Positions 5,960-12,768 of a stretch of DNA of 15,562 nucleotides are shown one piece after another (within the stretch, counting starts at the first letter, position 1; each line of letters starts with the position of its first letter). This DNA is from Dehalococcoidia bacterium (GTDB taxonomy: Bacteria; Chloroflexota; Dehalococcoidia; GIF9; AB-539-J10), in assembly GCA_003562555.1 (NCBI GenBank), contig PWUO01000246.1:1-15562 (forward strand), read 5' to 3'. The notes beneath the pieces were generated by a model. It had not been told where the DNA came from and made no database searches. It saw nothing but the letters and a program-made list of their open reading frames with translations. Position numbers and translations under genes: made by a program.

Positions 5960-7396
5960 TCAGGTCCCGAGCTCGAGTCTTCTCTGTGAGTACCGTTCGT
6001 ACCTGACTGTGGACCGGGCCGCGTGACGTATCGAGTTATACACGGGGATGCCCGCCCCGTAGCATTTCTCCCGCGCCTGTACCATCCACGCGTAGTGCTC
6101 GGAGAACGTAACCATCTGGATGACAACCACTATCGGCTTGCCGAAGTCCCCGTGTGCACGCACCACGTCGTCCAGCAGCTTGTCCCAGATCTCCGCGTGC
6201 AGCTCGCGCGGACGCGCGATGAGCCCCACCGAGAAATGGACGATGGAGAAGTCCACATCCTCGTACTCGCTGAAGACCTTCAGCACCGGGTGGTAACCCA
6301 CCTTCCATGCCTCGGCCGAGAGGTCCATCGGGTTGTTGATGATAGTTCCCGCCTCGGAACCAAGCAGGGCAGCGGTGCGCCTCCGCATTTCCTCCGGAAA
6401 CCCCGGGATCTCCAGTCCTTCGTTATTCGCTTCGTCGCCGGCAAGCACGGTGGCACCGCCGCCAAGTCCCAGCAGCGCCACCTTCCTGCCCATTGGCTTC
6501 GAGCAGAACGAGAAGGTGACCGCCATGTCAATCCACTCCTCGATGGTGTGCGTCCGCACCGCGTTCACCTGATGCAGCAGTGCGTCCCACACCCTGTCTG
6601 ATCCGGCGAGCGAACCTGTATGGGACGCAGCGGCGCGGGCGCCCGATTCGCTCTTGCCGACCTTCAGGACCACTACCGGCTTCCGCCGCGCAGCTCTTTC
6701 GAGCGCCTTCTTAAAGCGCAGGCCGTCCTTCACTCCCTCGATGTACGCCATGATGATACCTGTCTCAGGATCGTCGGCCATGTACTCCATCAGGTCGGTC
6801 TCGTTCACGTCGCTTGCGTTGCCGTATGACACCACCTTGCTGAAGCGAACTCCTCGGCGGGCGGCCTCGCGCGCCACGTAAATGGCGTTGCCTCCGCTCT
6901 GACAGATGACGCCCACCGGACCGCTGTCGCTGCACAGGTCCGCCAGAAATGACACGCCCGATCCGGGACAGTACACGCCCATGCAGTTAGGGCCGATAAC
7001 CCGGATTCCGTGCTCCCGTGCAACAGACAGCACGTCCTTCTCAAGCTGGATGCCCTCAGGCTGTCCCAGTTCGGAGAACCCGGACGTGAAGAAGTGGATC
7101 GCCTTGACTCCCTTGGCTGCACATTCTTTCGTCAACTGCAGCGCGCCGGCTGACGGTATCGCGGACACGACGTAGTCCACATGGCCGGGGATGTCCCTCA
7201 CACTCGGATACACGGGGATACCCCGCATCTCCCCTCCCCTGGGGTTCACGGGATACAGCTGTCCCTTGAAGCCACAACGGATCATCGCATCGAGATAGCT
7301 GTTTCCTCCCAGTTGGCCGTGCCCCGCCTTCGTCGAGACTCCGGCAATCGCTATCGATCGAGGATTGAAGACCGCATCGAGGTTGGCCGTGCTCAT
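5960..7396 (-). CDS. CoA-binding protein, NDP-forming acyl-CoA synthetase alpha-subunit-like
   Basis: Related to the alpha part of ADP-forming acetyl/acyl-CoA synthetases, which interconvert acyl-CoA + ADP + phosphate and acid + CoA + ATP; cytoplasmic, 478 residues. The N-terminal CoA-binding Rossmann domain starts at VFNPRSIAIAGVS (9-21); succinyl-CoA-ligase-like domains follow with IGPNCMG (134-140), CQSGGNA (165-171) and the ASHTGSLAGSD loop whose His259 is the expected phosphorylated residue. A second ligase domain contains the glycine loop GLGGGATVLAGDE (310-322) and NNPMDLS. The ATP-grasp (beta) part needed for nucleotide binding is absent, and no separate beta gene is in the window. 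The start at 7396 has AAGGAG four bases upstream. A stand-alone acyl-CoA-binding or transferase role is possible; the substrate cannot be read from the sequence. Divergent from asd, convergent with mutL. Confidence 0.85.
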   Translation of the reverse strand: MSTANLDAVFNPRSIAIAGVSTKAGHGQLGGNSYLDAMIRCGFKGQLYPVNPRGGEMRGIPVYPSVRDIPGHVDYVVSAIPSAGALQLTKECAAKGVKAIHFFTSGFSELGQPEGIQLEKDVLSVAREHGIRVIGPNCMGVYCPGSGVSFLADLCSDSGPVGVICQSGGNAIYVAREAARRGVRFSKVVSYGNASDVNETDLMEYMADDPETGIIMAYIEGVKDGLRFKKALERAARRKPVVVLKVGKSESGARAAASHTGSLAGSDRVWDALLHQVNAVRTHTIEEWIDMAVTFSFCSKPMGRKVALLGLGGGATVLAGDEANNEGLEIPGFPEEMRRRTAALLGSEAGTIINNPMDLSAEAWKVGYHPVLKVFSEYEDVDFSIVHFSVGLIARPRELHAEIWDKLLDDVVRAHGDFGKPIVVVIQMVTFSEHYAWMVQAREKCYGAGIPVYNSIRHAARSTVRYERYSQRRLELGT

Positions 7397-7490
7397 AGTG
7401 CTCCTTGTCGAACGTAGTGCCCTCGCGCCGGAATTCTACTACATCTCAACGAGGGCCTACCGAGGCGCAGGTCGCCGCCCACAGGCCGAT

Positions 7491-7506
7491 GCACGCTACC
7501 GCGTGC
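7491..7506. promoter_or_regulatory. Short dyad near the asd -35 region
   Basis: GCACGC (7491-7496) and GCGTGC (7501-7506) are perfect inverted repeats around TACC. The dyad covers the place where a -35 element would be for the -10 at 7525-7530, so it could bind a regulator; arms of 6 bp in GC-rich DNA can arise by chance. Confidence 0.25.
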
Positions 7507-7521
7507 GGCAGCGGTCCCGTG

Positions 7522-7530
7522 TGCTACACT
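7522..7530 (+). promoter_or_regulatory. Extended -10 promoter of asd
   Basis: TGC-TACACT is an extended -10 match; no clear -35 is seen at the right distance. It predicts a start near 7537 and a leader of about 29 nt that includes AGGAGG at 7551-7556. Confidence 0.45.
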
Positions 7531-7565
7531 TTACGACTCACTACGCACACAGGAGGCCTGCACCA

Positions 7566-8648
7566 ATGATCAGGGCAGCAGTTGTAGGCGCAACGGGAAT
7601 CGTCGGTCAACAGTTCCTCGTCGCTCTCAAGAACCACCCCTGGATACAGGTCACGGCCCTTGCGGCGTCGGAGAGGTCAGCGGGACACAGCTACCGCAGG
7701 GCTATTACCGATCCATCATCAGGAGCCCTGAGATGGTTCTGCGACGAACCCCCCGTCGAAGAGGCCATGGACATGCCCGTCGTAAACGCGACGGAACTGT
7801 CGACGAGCGACGTCGACCTGGTCTTCACCGCCATCGAGTCCGCACCCGCGAAGTCGCTCGAGCCGAAGTACGCCGCCGACGTTCCGGTCATCAGTACGGC
7901 GTCGGCATTTCGCTATGAAAATGATGTGCCGATACTGATACCTGGAGTCAATGCCGGCCACGCCCGGCTGCTTGATGCGCAACGCAAACGACGCGGATGG
8001 AAGGGCTTCATCACACCAATCCCCAACTGCACGACCTGCGGACTTGCCATAACTCTCAAGCCCCTGCATGAGTCTTTCGGCATTGATTCGGTCATCATGA
8101 CCTCGCTTCAAGCAATGTCCGGAGCGGGCCGCAGCCCGGGAGTCATCGGGCTTGATATCCTGGATAACGTCATTCCCTTCATCTCGGGCGAGGAGGAGAA
8201 GGTACAGATCGAGACACAGAAAATCCTCGGACGAATGGCAGGCGACTCGATTCAGGAGGCGCCGATCAAGGTCAGTTGTACCTGCACGCGAGTGGCGGTC
8301 CTTGAGGGGCACACCGAGGCGGTGTTTGTATCGACCCGGAAGCCATGCGATGCGGCCTCAGCCATCGAGACCATGCGCGCCTTCACCGGAGGCGACGATG
8401 TCTCGGGACTCCCGTCGGCGCCGCAGCACATGATCCTCGTGAACGAGGACCCTTTCCGGCCACAGCCACGACTGGACCGGGACAACGATGGCGGCATGGC
8501 CACCACCGTGGGGCGGATCAGACAGGATTCCGTGCTCGAGAACGGCCTGAAGTACGTGCTCGTGTCGCACAACACGAAGATGGGCGCGGCAAGAGGCGCC
8601 GTGCTCGTGGCCGAGATGCTGATGCGTGACGGCTATATCGCTCACTGA
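7566..8648 (+). CDS. asd: Aspartate-semialdehyde dehydrogenase (archaeal/fungal-type)
   Basis: Reduces aspartyl-4-phosphate to aspartate semialdehyde with NADPH, the branch point to lysine/diaminopimelate, threonine and methionine; cytoplasmic, 360 residues. ATG at 7566 follows AGGAGG with a 9-nt spacer, and gives the N-terminus MIRAAVVGATGIVGQ with the dinucleotide-binding GATGIVG (8-14); an upstream in-frame start would add 67 residues without any homologous look. The catalytic Cys155 lies in PIPNCTTCGL and the catalytic His249 in LEGHTEAV, both as in the archaeal/fungal branch rather than the Escherichia coli type. Closing block VSHNTKMGAARGAVLVAE is also family-typical. Paralogous malonyl-CoA reductases of Sulfolobales share this fold and motif, so substrate is likely but not proven. 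No other lysine or threonine pathway gene is adjacent. The gene ends 7 bp from the convergent nitrilase gene. Confidence 0.88.
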   Translation: MIRAAVVGATGIVGQQFLVALKNHPWIQVTALAASERSAGHSYRRAITDPSSGALRWFCDEPPVEEAMDMPVVNATELSTSDVDLVFTAIESAPAKSLEPKYAADVPVISTASAFRYENDVPILIPGVNAGHARLLDAQRKRRGWKGFITPIPNCTTCGLAITLKPLHESFGIDSVIMTSLQAMSGAGRSPGVIGLDILDNVIPFISGEEEKVQIETQKILGRMAGDSIQEAPIKVSCTCTRVAVLEGHTEAVFVSTRKPCDAASAIETMRAFTGGDDVSGLPSAPQHMILVNEDPFRPQPRLDRDNDGGMATTVGRIRQDSVLENGLKYVLVSHNTKMGAARGAVLVAEMLMRDGYIAH

Positions 8649-8655
8649 TTGCCTG

Positions 8656-9651
8656 TCACGTCTCGATCGAGGTCACCGGGTCCATTCTCCGGCGATTGAC
8701 CGTCAGCGAGAAGACGTCCGGCCGTGCGTAGTGCCCTGCCACTTCAAGCAATTCCTTCTCCTCGGCAATGCGGTCCAGGTCGATATCGGCACAGACCATC
8801 GTCTCACATTCGTAGACAGGCCCTGCCATGAATCGGCCATCCGGCCCTATGACGGCGCTCCCCCCCAGGCACACTTGTTCCGGGAACACGTCCATCTCTT
8901 TCGCCAGAGGAAAGTCCGCGGGGAGCATCGCCTTCGTAAGGTAGCTGGCTGCAGCCACAACGAAGAGCCTGCCCTCGAATGCCATGGCGCGACACGACAG
9001 AAGGAACGTCTCCGGCGCGCTGGGCCAGACGGCTGCGTGCACCTGTTCTCCCTGCGCGTAGAGCGTATATCGTGCCAGCGGCATCCAGTGTTCCCAGCAG
9101 ACGAGACCTCCGAGACGGCCGACCGAGGAGTCGAAGACCGATAGTGTAGAACCGTCCCCCCTTCCCCACACCATCCTCTCGTGGTACGTGGGTACGAGCT
9201 TCCGGTGAACGCCAAGCAAGGAGCCATCAGAATCTATGAACAGCATTGAGTTGTACACCGTCCCGGTGTGGGACCGTTCGTTGATGCCCATAACGACCGT
9301 GACCGAGTGCCGGCGCGCTGCGTCACACAGTCGGTCGACTGCCGGACCGGGGACGTCCACCGCGTTGCGGTATAGCTGTCCATACAGTTTCTTCGATGGT
9401 CCGTAGTTCCATTTGGAATCGACGTTCGTCCACACGGGGTAACCTGCAATCCATGTCTCCGGAAACACCGCGAGCTTCACACCCGCTGCCGCCGCCTCGG
9501 CGATGAGCGCGCAACCCTTCTCGATGGTCGCCTCCCGATTAAGAAACACGGGTGCCGCCTGAATTGCGGCAACCCTGAAGCAGGAGGGGCGGTCAGAATC
9601 CATCATCCCGCCTGAAGATTGGCTCTCGCCTGTTCGTGCTGCACTGTCCAT
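8656..9651 (-). CDS. Nitrilase (complete)
   Basis: Hydrolyses a nitrile to the carboxylic acid and ammonia in the cytoplasm; 331 residues, typical for bacterial aliphatic/aryl nitrilases. The catalytic triad is intact: Glu65 in AVFPETW, Lys151 in HRKLVPTYHERMVWG, Cys185 in LVCWEHWMPLARY. Further family blocks are YAQGEQVHAAVWP (198-210), GGSAVIGPDGRFMAGPVYE and ADIDLDRI. The ATG at 9651 has GAGAGG 7 nt upstream; an alternative ATG pair at residues 16-17 has a weaker site. Compared with the nitrilase at the window start, the cysteine motif is CWEH rather than CYEH and there is no coiled-coil tail, so these are different paralogues rather than a recent duplicate. It has a near-consensus promoter whose -35 overlaps an operator-like dyad, and is divergent from a small ribbon-helix-helix gene, suggesting inducible expression. 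Confidence 0.93.
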   Translation of the reverse strand: MDSAARTGESQSSGGMMDSDRPSCFRVAAIQAAPVFLNREATIEKGCALIAEAAAAGVKLAVFPETWIAGYPVWTNVDSKWNYGPSKKLYGQLYRNAVDVPGPAVDRLCDAARRHSVTVVMGINERSHTGTVYNSMLFIDSDGSLLGVHRKLVPTYHERMVWGRGDGSTLSVFDSSVGRLGGLVCWEHWMPLARYTLYAQGEQVHAAVWPSAPETFLLSCRAMAFEGRLFVVAAASYLTKAMLPADFPLAKEMDVFPEQVCLGGSAVIGPDGRFMAGPVYECETMVCADIDLDRIAEEKELLEVAGHYARPDVFSLTVNRRRMDPVTSIET

Positions 9652-9716
9652 TCACAGACCTCTCGTAAGGGATTCTCCTCCTCGCGGCAGGACTCCCCGC
9701 ATTCGCGCCATCTGAG

Positions 9717-9745
9717 AGTATAGAGAGGCGGTGACACATGGTCAA
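9717..9745 (-). promoter_or_regulatory. Sigma-70 promoter of the nitrilase gene
   Basis: On the minus strand TTGACC (9745-9740) and TATACT (9722-9717) are separated by exactly 17 bp, each hexamer matching 5 of 6. The predicted start is near 9710, a leader of about 58 nt. Confidence 0.7.
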
Positions 9746-9757
9746 TGTGCTGACCAT
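9738..9757. promoter_or_regulatory. Operator-like dyad between nitrilase and RHH gene
   Basis: ATGGTCA (9738-9744) and TGACCAT (9751-9757) form a perfect 7-bp inverted repeat with a 6-bp spacer. A second dyad, CACAT (9735-9739) and ATGTG (9745-9749), is interleaved with it. The site overlaps the -35 of the nitrilase promoter and lies just upstream of the -35 of the divergent gene, the arrangement expected for a repressor of the nitrilase. Confidence 0.5.
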
Positions 9758-9768
9758 CATGCGCTGTA

Positions 9769-9799
9769 TTGTCCTCATCGGTCGGATGCGCGCTATAAT
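9769..9799 (+). promoter_or_regulatory. Promoter of the RHH gene
   Basis: A perfect TATAAT (9794-9799) is preceded by TTGTCC (9769-9774) at a slightly long 19-bp spacing. The start would be near 9806, giving a leader of about 29 nt with AGGAG at 9822-9826. Confidence 0.55.
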
Positions 9800-9834
9800 G
9801 GCGGGGGCCTTGAGACTCCTTAGGAGCGTGACAA

Positions 9835-10077
9835 GTGGACGACCATGTAACGATAGAAATCGCAGTGCCCCGGAATGTCCTCTCGGAGGCCGAGGACCTG
9901 AGCCAGTCTCGCGGCGAGTCCCTCAGCCAGTTCTTCTGTAGAGGCGCACAGACTCTGCTGCGACGTCACAAGGAGAGGCGCATGCTGGAGGAGTACGTCG
10001 AGTCGAGAACCAGGATGCCCGACCAGGAAGAGATCGACGAGGCGCGCCGGTCCCTCAGCGAATCCACCGACGAGTAG
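9835..10077 (+). CDS. Small ribbon-helix-helix (antitoxin-like) protein
   Basis: An 80-residue protein with a GTG start and AGGAG 8 nt upstream. Residues 5-12 (VTIEIAVP) look like the single DNA-reading beta strand of the MetJ/Arc/CopG fold; residues 13-27 form a first helix ending in RGES, and 28-50 (LSQFFCRGAQTLLRRHKERR) a second, amphipathic helix. The tail (about 51-80) is acidic and probably disordered, with a PDQEEIDEAR segment like the C-terminal toxin-binding tail of MazE/RHH antitoxins. No toxin gene follows: the next gene is convergent and 15 bp away. It is therefore either an orphan antitoxin or a stand-alone dimeric repressor, and a candidate to bind the dyad in its own upstream region. 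Fold assignment is by pattern only. Confidence 0.65.
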   Translation: MDDHVTIEIAVPRNVLSEAEDLSQSRGESLSQFFCRGAQTLLRRHKERRMLEEYVESRTRMPDQEEIDEARRSLSESTDE

Positions 10078-10092
10078 CTTCCTGGCTGATGC

Positions 10093-11814
10093 CTACACAT
10101 ACAGTCGTGGCAGCAGCCGCGCGAGCACCGATGGCAGATCGGTCACTGTGTAGGCAACCTCGCATTTCCCTTCGCCGTAGAGATCCTTCTGATCTGTGCC
10201 AACCGATATGGTCAGCACGTCTATGCCTGCCCGGCGGCTCAACTCGAGCGCCTGCCGTACCATATACGTGTCCTTAGGATTGCCGTCGGTGAAGTGCAAC
10301 ACCAGCTTGCGTCTGGCTATGCGTCCCTTGAGTTCCAGCAGCGCAGTTGCGATGGCCTCTCCGCTCGGAGTCCCTCCATTCATCCACACGTCACGTAATG
10401 AGAGAGGTTTCCCTGTGGCCGCAAGCCGGGTCAACTGAACGGGGGATCCCTGTTCCAATCCGGCACTCGTGTACGTCAACACTTCGTACCACACTCGTGG
10501 CGCCAGGCCCCGCAGCGCCTCGGACACCACACAGGCCGCCCGATTGACCACCGGCATGTGCGAACGCATCGACGCCGAAACGTCGATCAGAAACACGAGA
10601 GCCATGGAGCCACCCTGCAGTCGGTCTCGCCGCTTGAATACGCGCTCCTTTCCCGCAGCCACTCTGGTGAGCCCCCGTCCATCGAGCTTGCCGCGCCGCA
10701 GTCCGTACCGCCATCGAGATCTCGCTTCCTCGAGGCGTGCGAATAGGTGGCGAACCGACTCGGTCTCCCGAACTGTCTCGGCGCGCGCCCGCTCGTGCTC
10801 ATCCGGATCGTATCGCGCATCCTTGATCGAGGTAACCGCGGCCCGCACACCCATATCCCACAACTCTCCGGTTATGACCTCGACCTTCTCTTCCTGCTCA
10901 CCGTATTCGACGCGCGAAACATGAGGCGAGGATGCCGTACGGGAGGCATCGACCCCTGTCAGGTCCATGATGCTGCCAGGTTCTCCTCCTCCGCGGGCGT
11001 TTCTGCTCAACTGTCGGCGGGTCTCCGCGTATCGGTCATCTGCCACGCCCTGTTCACCATCTCCAAACCACCATCCTTCGTCGTGTGCGTGTCCGGACGG
11101 GAACTCATGCAGCCATCTCCAGATCTGCCCCGCGAGCTCGACACGCTGCACGGCATTGCCGGTCTTCAGATAGCGTGTTCCCTGTTCGTCGAGCGACCTG
11201 ATTGCAGCACGAACATCTGCGGCGAGTTCCGCCTGCTGTGGCACGCCGTAGAGCCTGCATCCCAGCCACAGCCGCAGTATGGCGTCCCGTGACGTCGAGA
11301 CCGTGCCATCACAGCGACCCGAGGGCATCTGCCACGGCATCAACGTGTCACGCATCGTTTGAAGGTATTCTGCCAGAGTACGCGACATCCTTCGCAGTCG
11401 CTCCGCGACGTACACCTCCTCCATCGCTCGGTGCAACTGCGCAAACTCTCTGCGATTCCTCTCGTCCTGCTCAAGCCAGCCGGACCAGGCGGAGCTCGCC
11501 ACCGACAGTTCTCGAAATGCGGCTTCCCTGACAGCGAGTCCGACGAGACAATCCACCACGAGTCCCGGGACGGGCGCGGCGAATCCGCTCAGCAATCCAG
11601 GATCGAGAATGACCGGCGAAGGGAGGTCGCGTCGTATTGTACGCCCGGCTGCCCGCAACCGAAGCTGCACGAGTTCCGCCTCGGCAGCAGCACCTCCCAG
11701 TATCGACGCAAGCTCGCGAGAACGGTCTGAGGAACGGTCTACACGCCAGTAGTCCGACAGGCTGCCGGCCGTACTGCCGCGACTGGGTTCAACACTCATC
11801 GGTTCGGGCTGCAT
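10093..11814 (-). CDS. VWA (von Willebrand A) domain protein partnered with a MoxR-type ATPase
   Basis: A 573-residue cytoplasmic protein with no signal peptide or membrane segment. The first about 400 residues are helical and rich in Arg/Glu with no recognised motif; the C-terminal VWA domain (about 405-573) has a complete metal-ion-dependent adhesion site: Asp411, Ser413 and Ser415 in LIDVSASM, Thr482 in NGGTPSGEA and Asp510 in HFTDGNP. VWA proteins of this shape (CoxE, NorD, CbbO and CobT types) act with a MoxR-family AAA ATPase as substrate adaptors in maturing or remodelling metalloenzymes. The ATG at 11814 has GGAGG 9 nt upstream and overlaps the end of the ATPase gene by 26 bp, indicating translational coupling; an in-frame ATG at 11799 has no ribosome binding site, and a longer frame to 11901 would overlap the ATPase much more. 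Which subfamily it belongs to, and its client, are not evident. Confidence 0.85.
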   Translation of the reverse strand: MQPEPMSVEPSRGSTAGSLSDYWRVDRSSDRSRELASILGGAAAEAELVQLRLRAAGRTIRRDLPSPVILDPGLLSGFAAPVPGLVVDCLVGLAVREAAFRELSVASSAWSGWLEQDERNRREFAQLHRAMEEVYVAERLRRMSRTLAEYLQTMRDTLMPWQMPSGRCDGTVSTSRDAILRLWLGCRLYGVPQQAELAADVRAAIRSLDEQGTRYLKTGNAVQRVELAGQIWRWLHEFPSGHAHDEGWWFGDGEQGVADDRYAETRRQLSRNARGGGEPGSIMDLTGVDASRTASSPHVSRVEYGEQEEKVEVITGELWDMGVRAAVTSIKDARYDPDEHERARAETVRETESVRHLFARLEEARSRWRYGLRRGKLDGRGLTRVAAGKERVFKRRDRLQGGSMALVFLIDVSASMRSHMPVVNRAACVVSEALRGLAPRVWYEVLTYTSAGLEQGSPVQLTRLAATGKPLSLRDVWMNGGTPSGEAIATALLELKGRIARRKLVLHFTDGNPKDTYMVRQALELSRRAGIDVLTISVGTDQKDLYGEGKCEVAYTVTDLPSVLARLLPRLYV

Positions 11815-12670
11815 AGGGTTCGTCCTCCACCCACTGCAATGCCTGAAGTGCTGCTTTCTCCAGCGCCACGTCATCCGTACCGAATATGACCGATGTTTCA
11901 ACGGCGTCTCTCAGGGACGCACCCTCGCAGATCTCCTCGGCAGCGACCAGTAGCTGTCGGGTCGAGATCGGTATCGGACGACTCGACAATCGCAGTGTGT
12001 GCGCGAACTCCGTCAGCTTCTCGGCAAGGGGCGAAGCAAGCCCGTGATTCCGCAGAATGGCCGCCTCTTCGCGCTTGGGAGGATAGTCAAGCCGCACGGT
12101 TCTTGGAAACCGGTCCCGAACCGCCGCGTCGAGTGGATTGACGCCGTAGAACTCCTCGCCCTCATTGAGCGTGGCGAAGAACACCACCCCCGGCGCAACG
12201 CGCACCTCGCTGGTCAGGTCGTCGCTCCACAGCGACCTGCGCCAGTCCAGAAGACCAAGAATCGCGTTCAGTACCTCGGGGTGAGCCCGGTTGATTTCGT
12301 CCAGCAGCACGACACAGAAGGGGGTCTCAACAGCATGTATGAACCGCGCCTTTCGATACCATGTCTCTCCGCGGTTCAGTCTGTCCTTTCCAAACCACTG
12401 CTCGGCATCGACAAACGAGCCACAATGCACCTCGTAGAAGGGCCTTCGCCACCGGGCGGCAAAGGTCCGCGCAAGCGTGGTCTTGCCACATCCCTTCGGC
12501 CCACGAATGAGAACGTTCACCTGTTCGCCCCGCTCAGAGCGCGAAGCAACCCGGCCAAGCCGCTCCAGGTTCCTGTTCGATATCCAGAATCCTTCCTCTT
12601 CAGGGGGGACTTCCAGTATCACCCGGTCGCGGTCAGCCAACGGCGATTCATCGTGCTGACAGTGTGTCAT
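11789..12670 (-). CDS. MoxR-like AAA+ ATPase
   Basis: A 293-residue AAA+ ATPase, the usual MoxR length. Motifs in order: Walker A GPKGCGKT (57-64), Walker B VVLLDE (120-125) followed by INRAHPEVLNAILGLLD, sensor 1 FFATLNEG with Asn169, the arginine-finger region AAVRDRFPRTV (182-192), and a sensor 2-like RPIPISTRQLL. MoxR-family ATPases form hexamers that, with a VWA partner, insert metals or remodel enzyme complexes. The frame extends to a GTG at 12772 that overlaps the MFS stop, but a good promoter inside that extension (12723-12751) and GAGGGGAAG immediately before the ATG at 12670 make the shorter form more likely; the extra 34 residues are Cys/Arg-rich and unlike the family. Its last 26 bp overlap the VWA gene. 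Relatives could be NorQ, CbbQ, CoxD or CobS; the client is unknown. Confidence 0.88.
   Translation of the reverse strand: MTHCQHDESPLADRDRVILEVPPEEEGFWISNRNLERLGRVASRSERGEQVNVLIRGPKGCGKTTLARTFAARWRRPFYEVHCGSFVDAEQWFGKDRLNRGETWYRKARFIHAVETPFCVVLLDEINRAHPEVLNAILGLLDWRRSLWSDDLTSEVRVAPGVVFFATLNEGEEFYGVNPLDAAVRDRFPRTVRLDYPPKREEAAILRNHGLASPLAEKLTEFAHTLRLSSRPIPISTRQLLVAAEEICEGASLRDAVETSVIFGTDDVALEKAALQALQWVEDEPYAARTDEC
11824..11828 (-). promoter_or_regulatory. Ribosome binding site fixing the VWA protein start
   Basis: GGAGG on the minus strand, inside the 3' end of the ATPase gene, lies 9 nt before the ATG at 11814-11812. It favours this codon over the ATG at 11799-11797, whose upstream sequence has no Shine-Dalgarno match. 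Confidence 0.65.
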
Positions 12671-12722
12671 CTTCCCCTCGTGCCGACATGGATATGTGCG
12701 AGGCAGTCTCTTGCTGCACGCC

Positions 12723-12751
12723 ATTCTACAGGCAGTCGAATTGCAGGACAA
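12723..12751 (-). promoter_or_regulatory. Promoter of the AAA/VWA operon
   Basis: On the minus strand TTGTCC (12751-12746) and TAGAAT (12728-12723) are separated by exactly 17 bp. The predicted start near 12716 gives a 46-nt leader to the ATG at 12670 and makes the upstream GTG at 12772 unlikely as the start of the ATPase. Confidence 0.6.
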
Positions 12752-12768
12752 ACGCGCGACGTGCGTCT

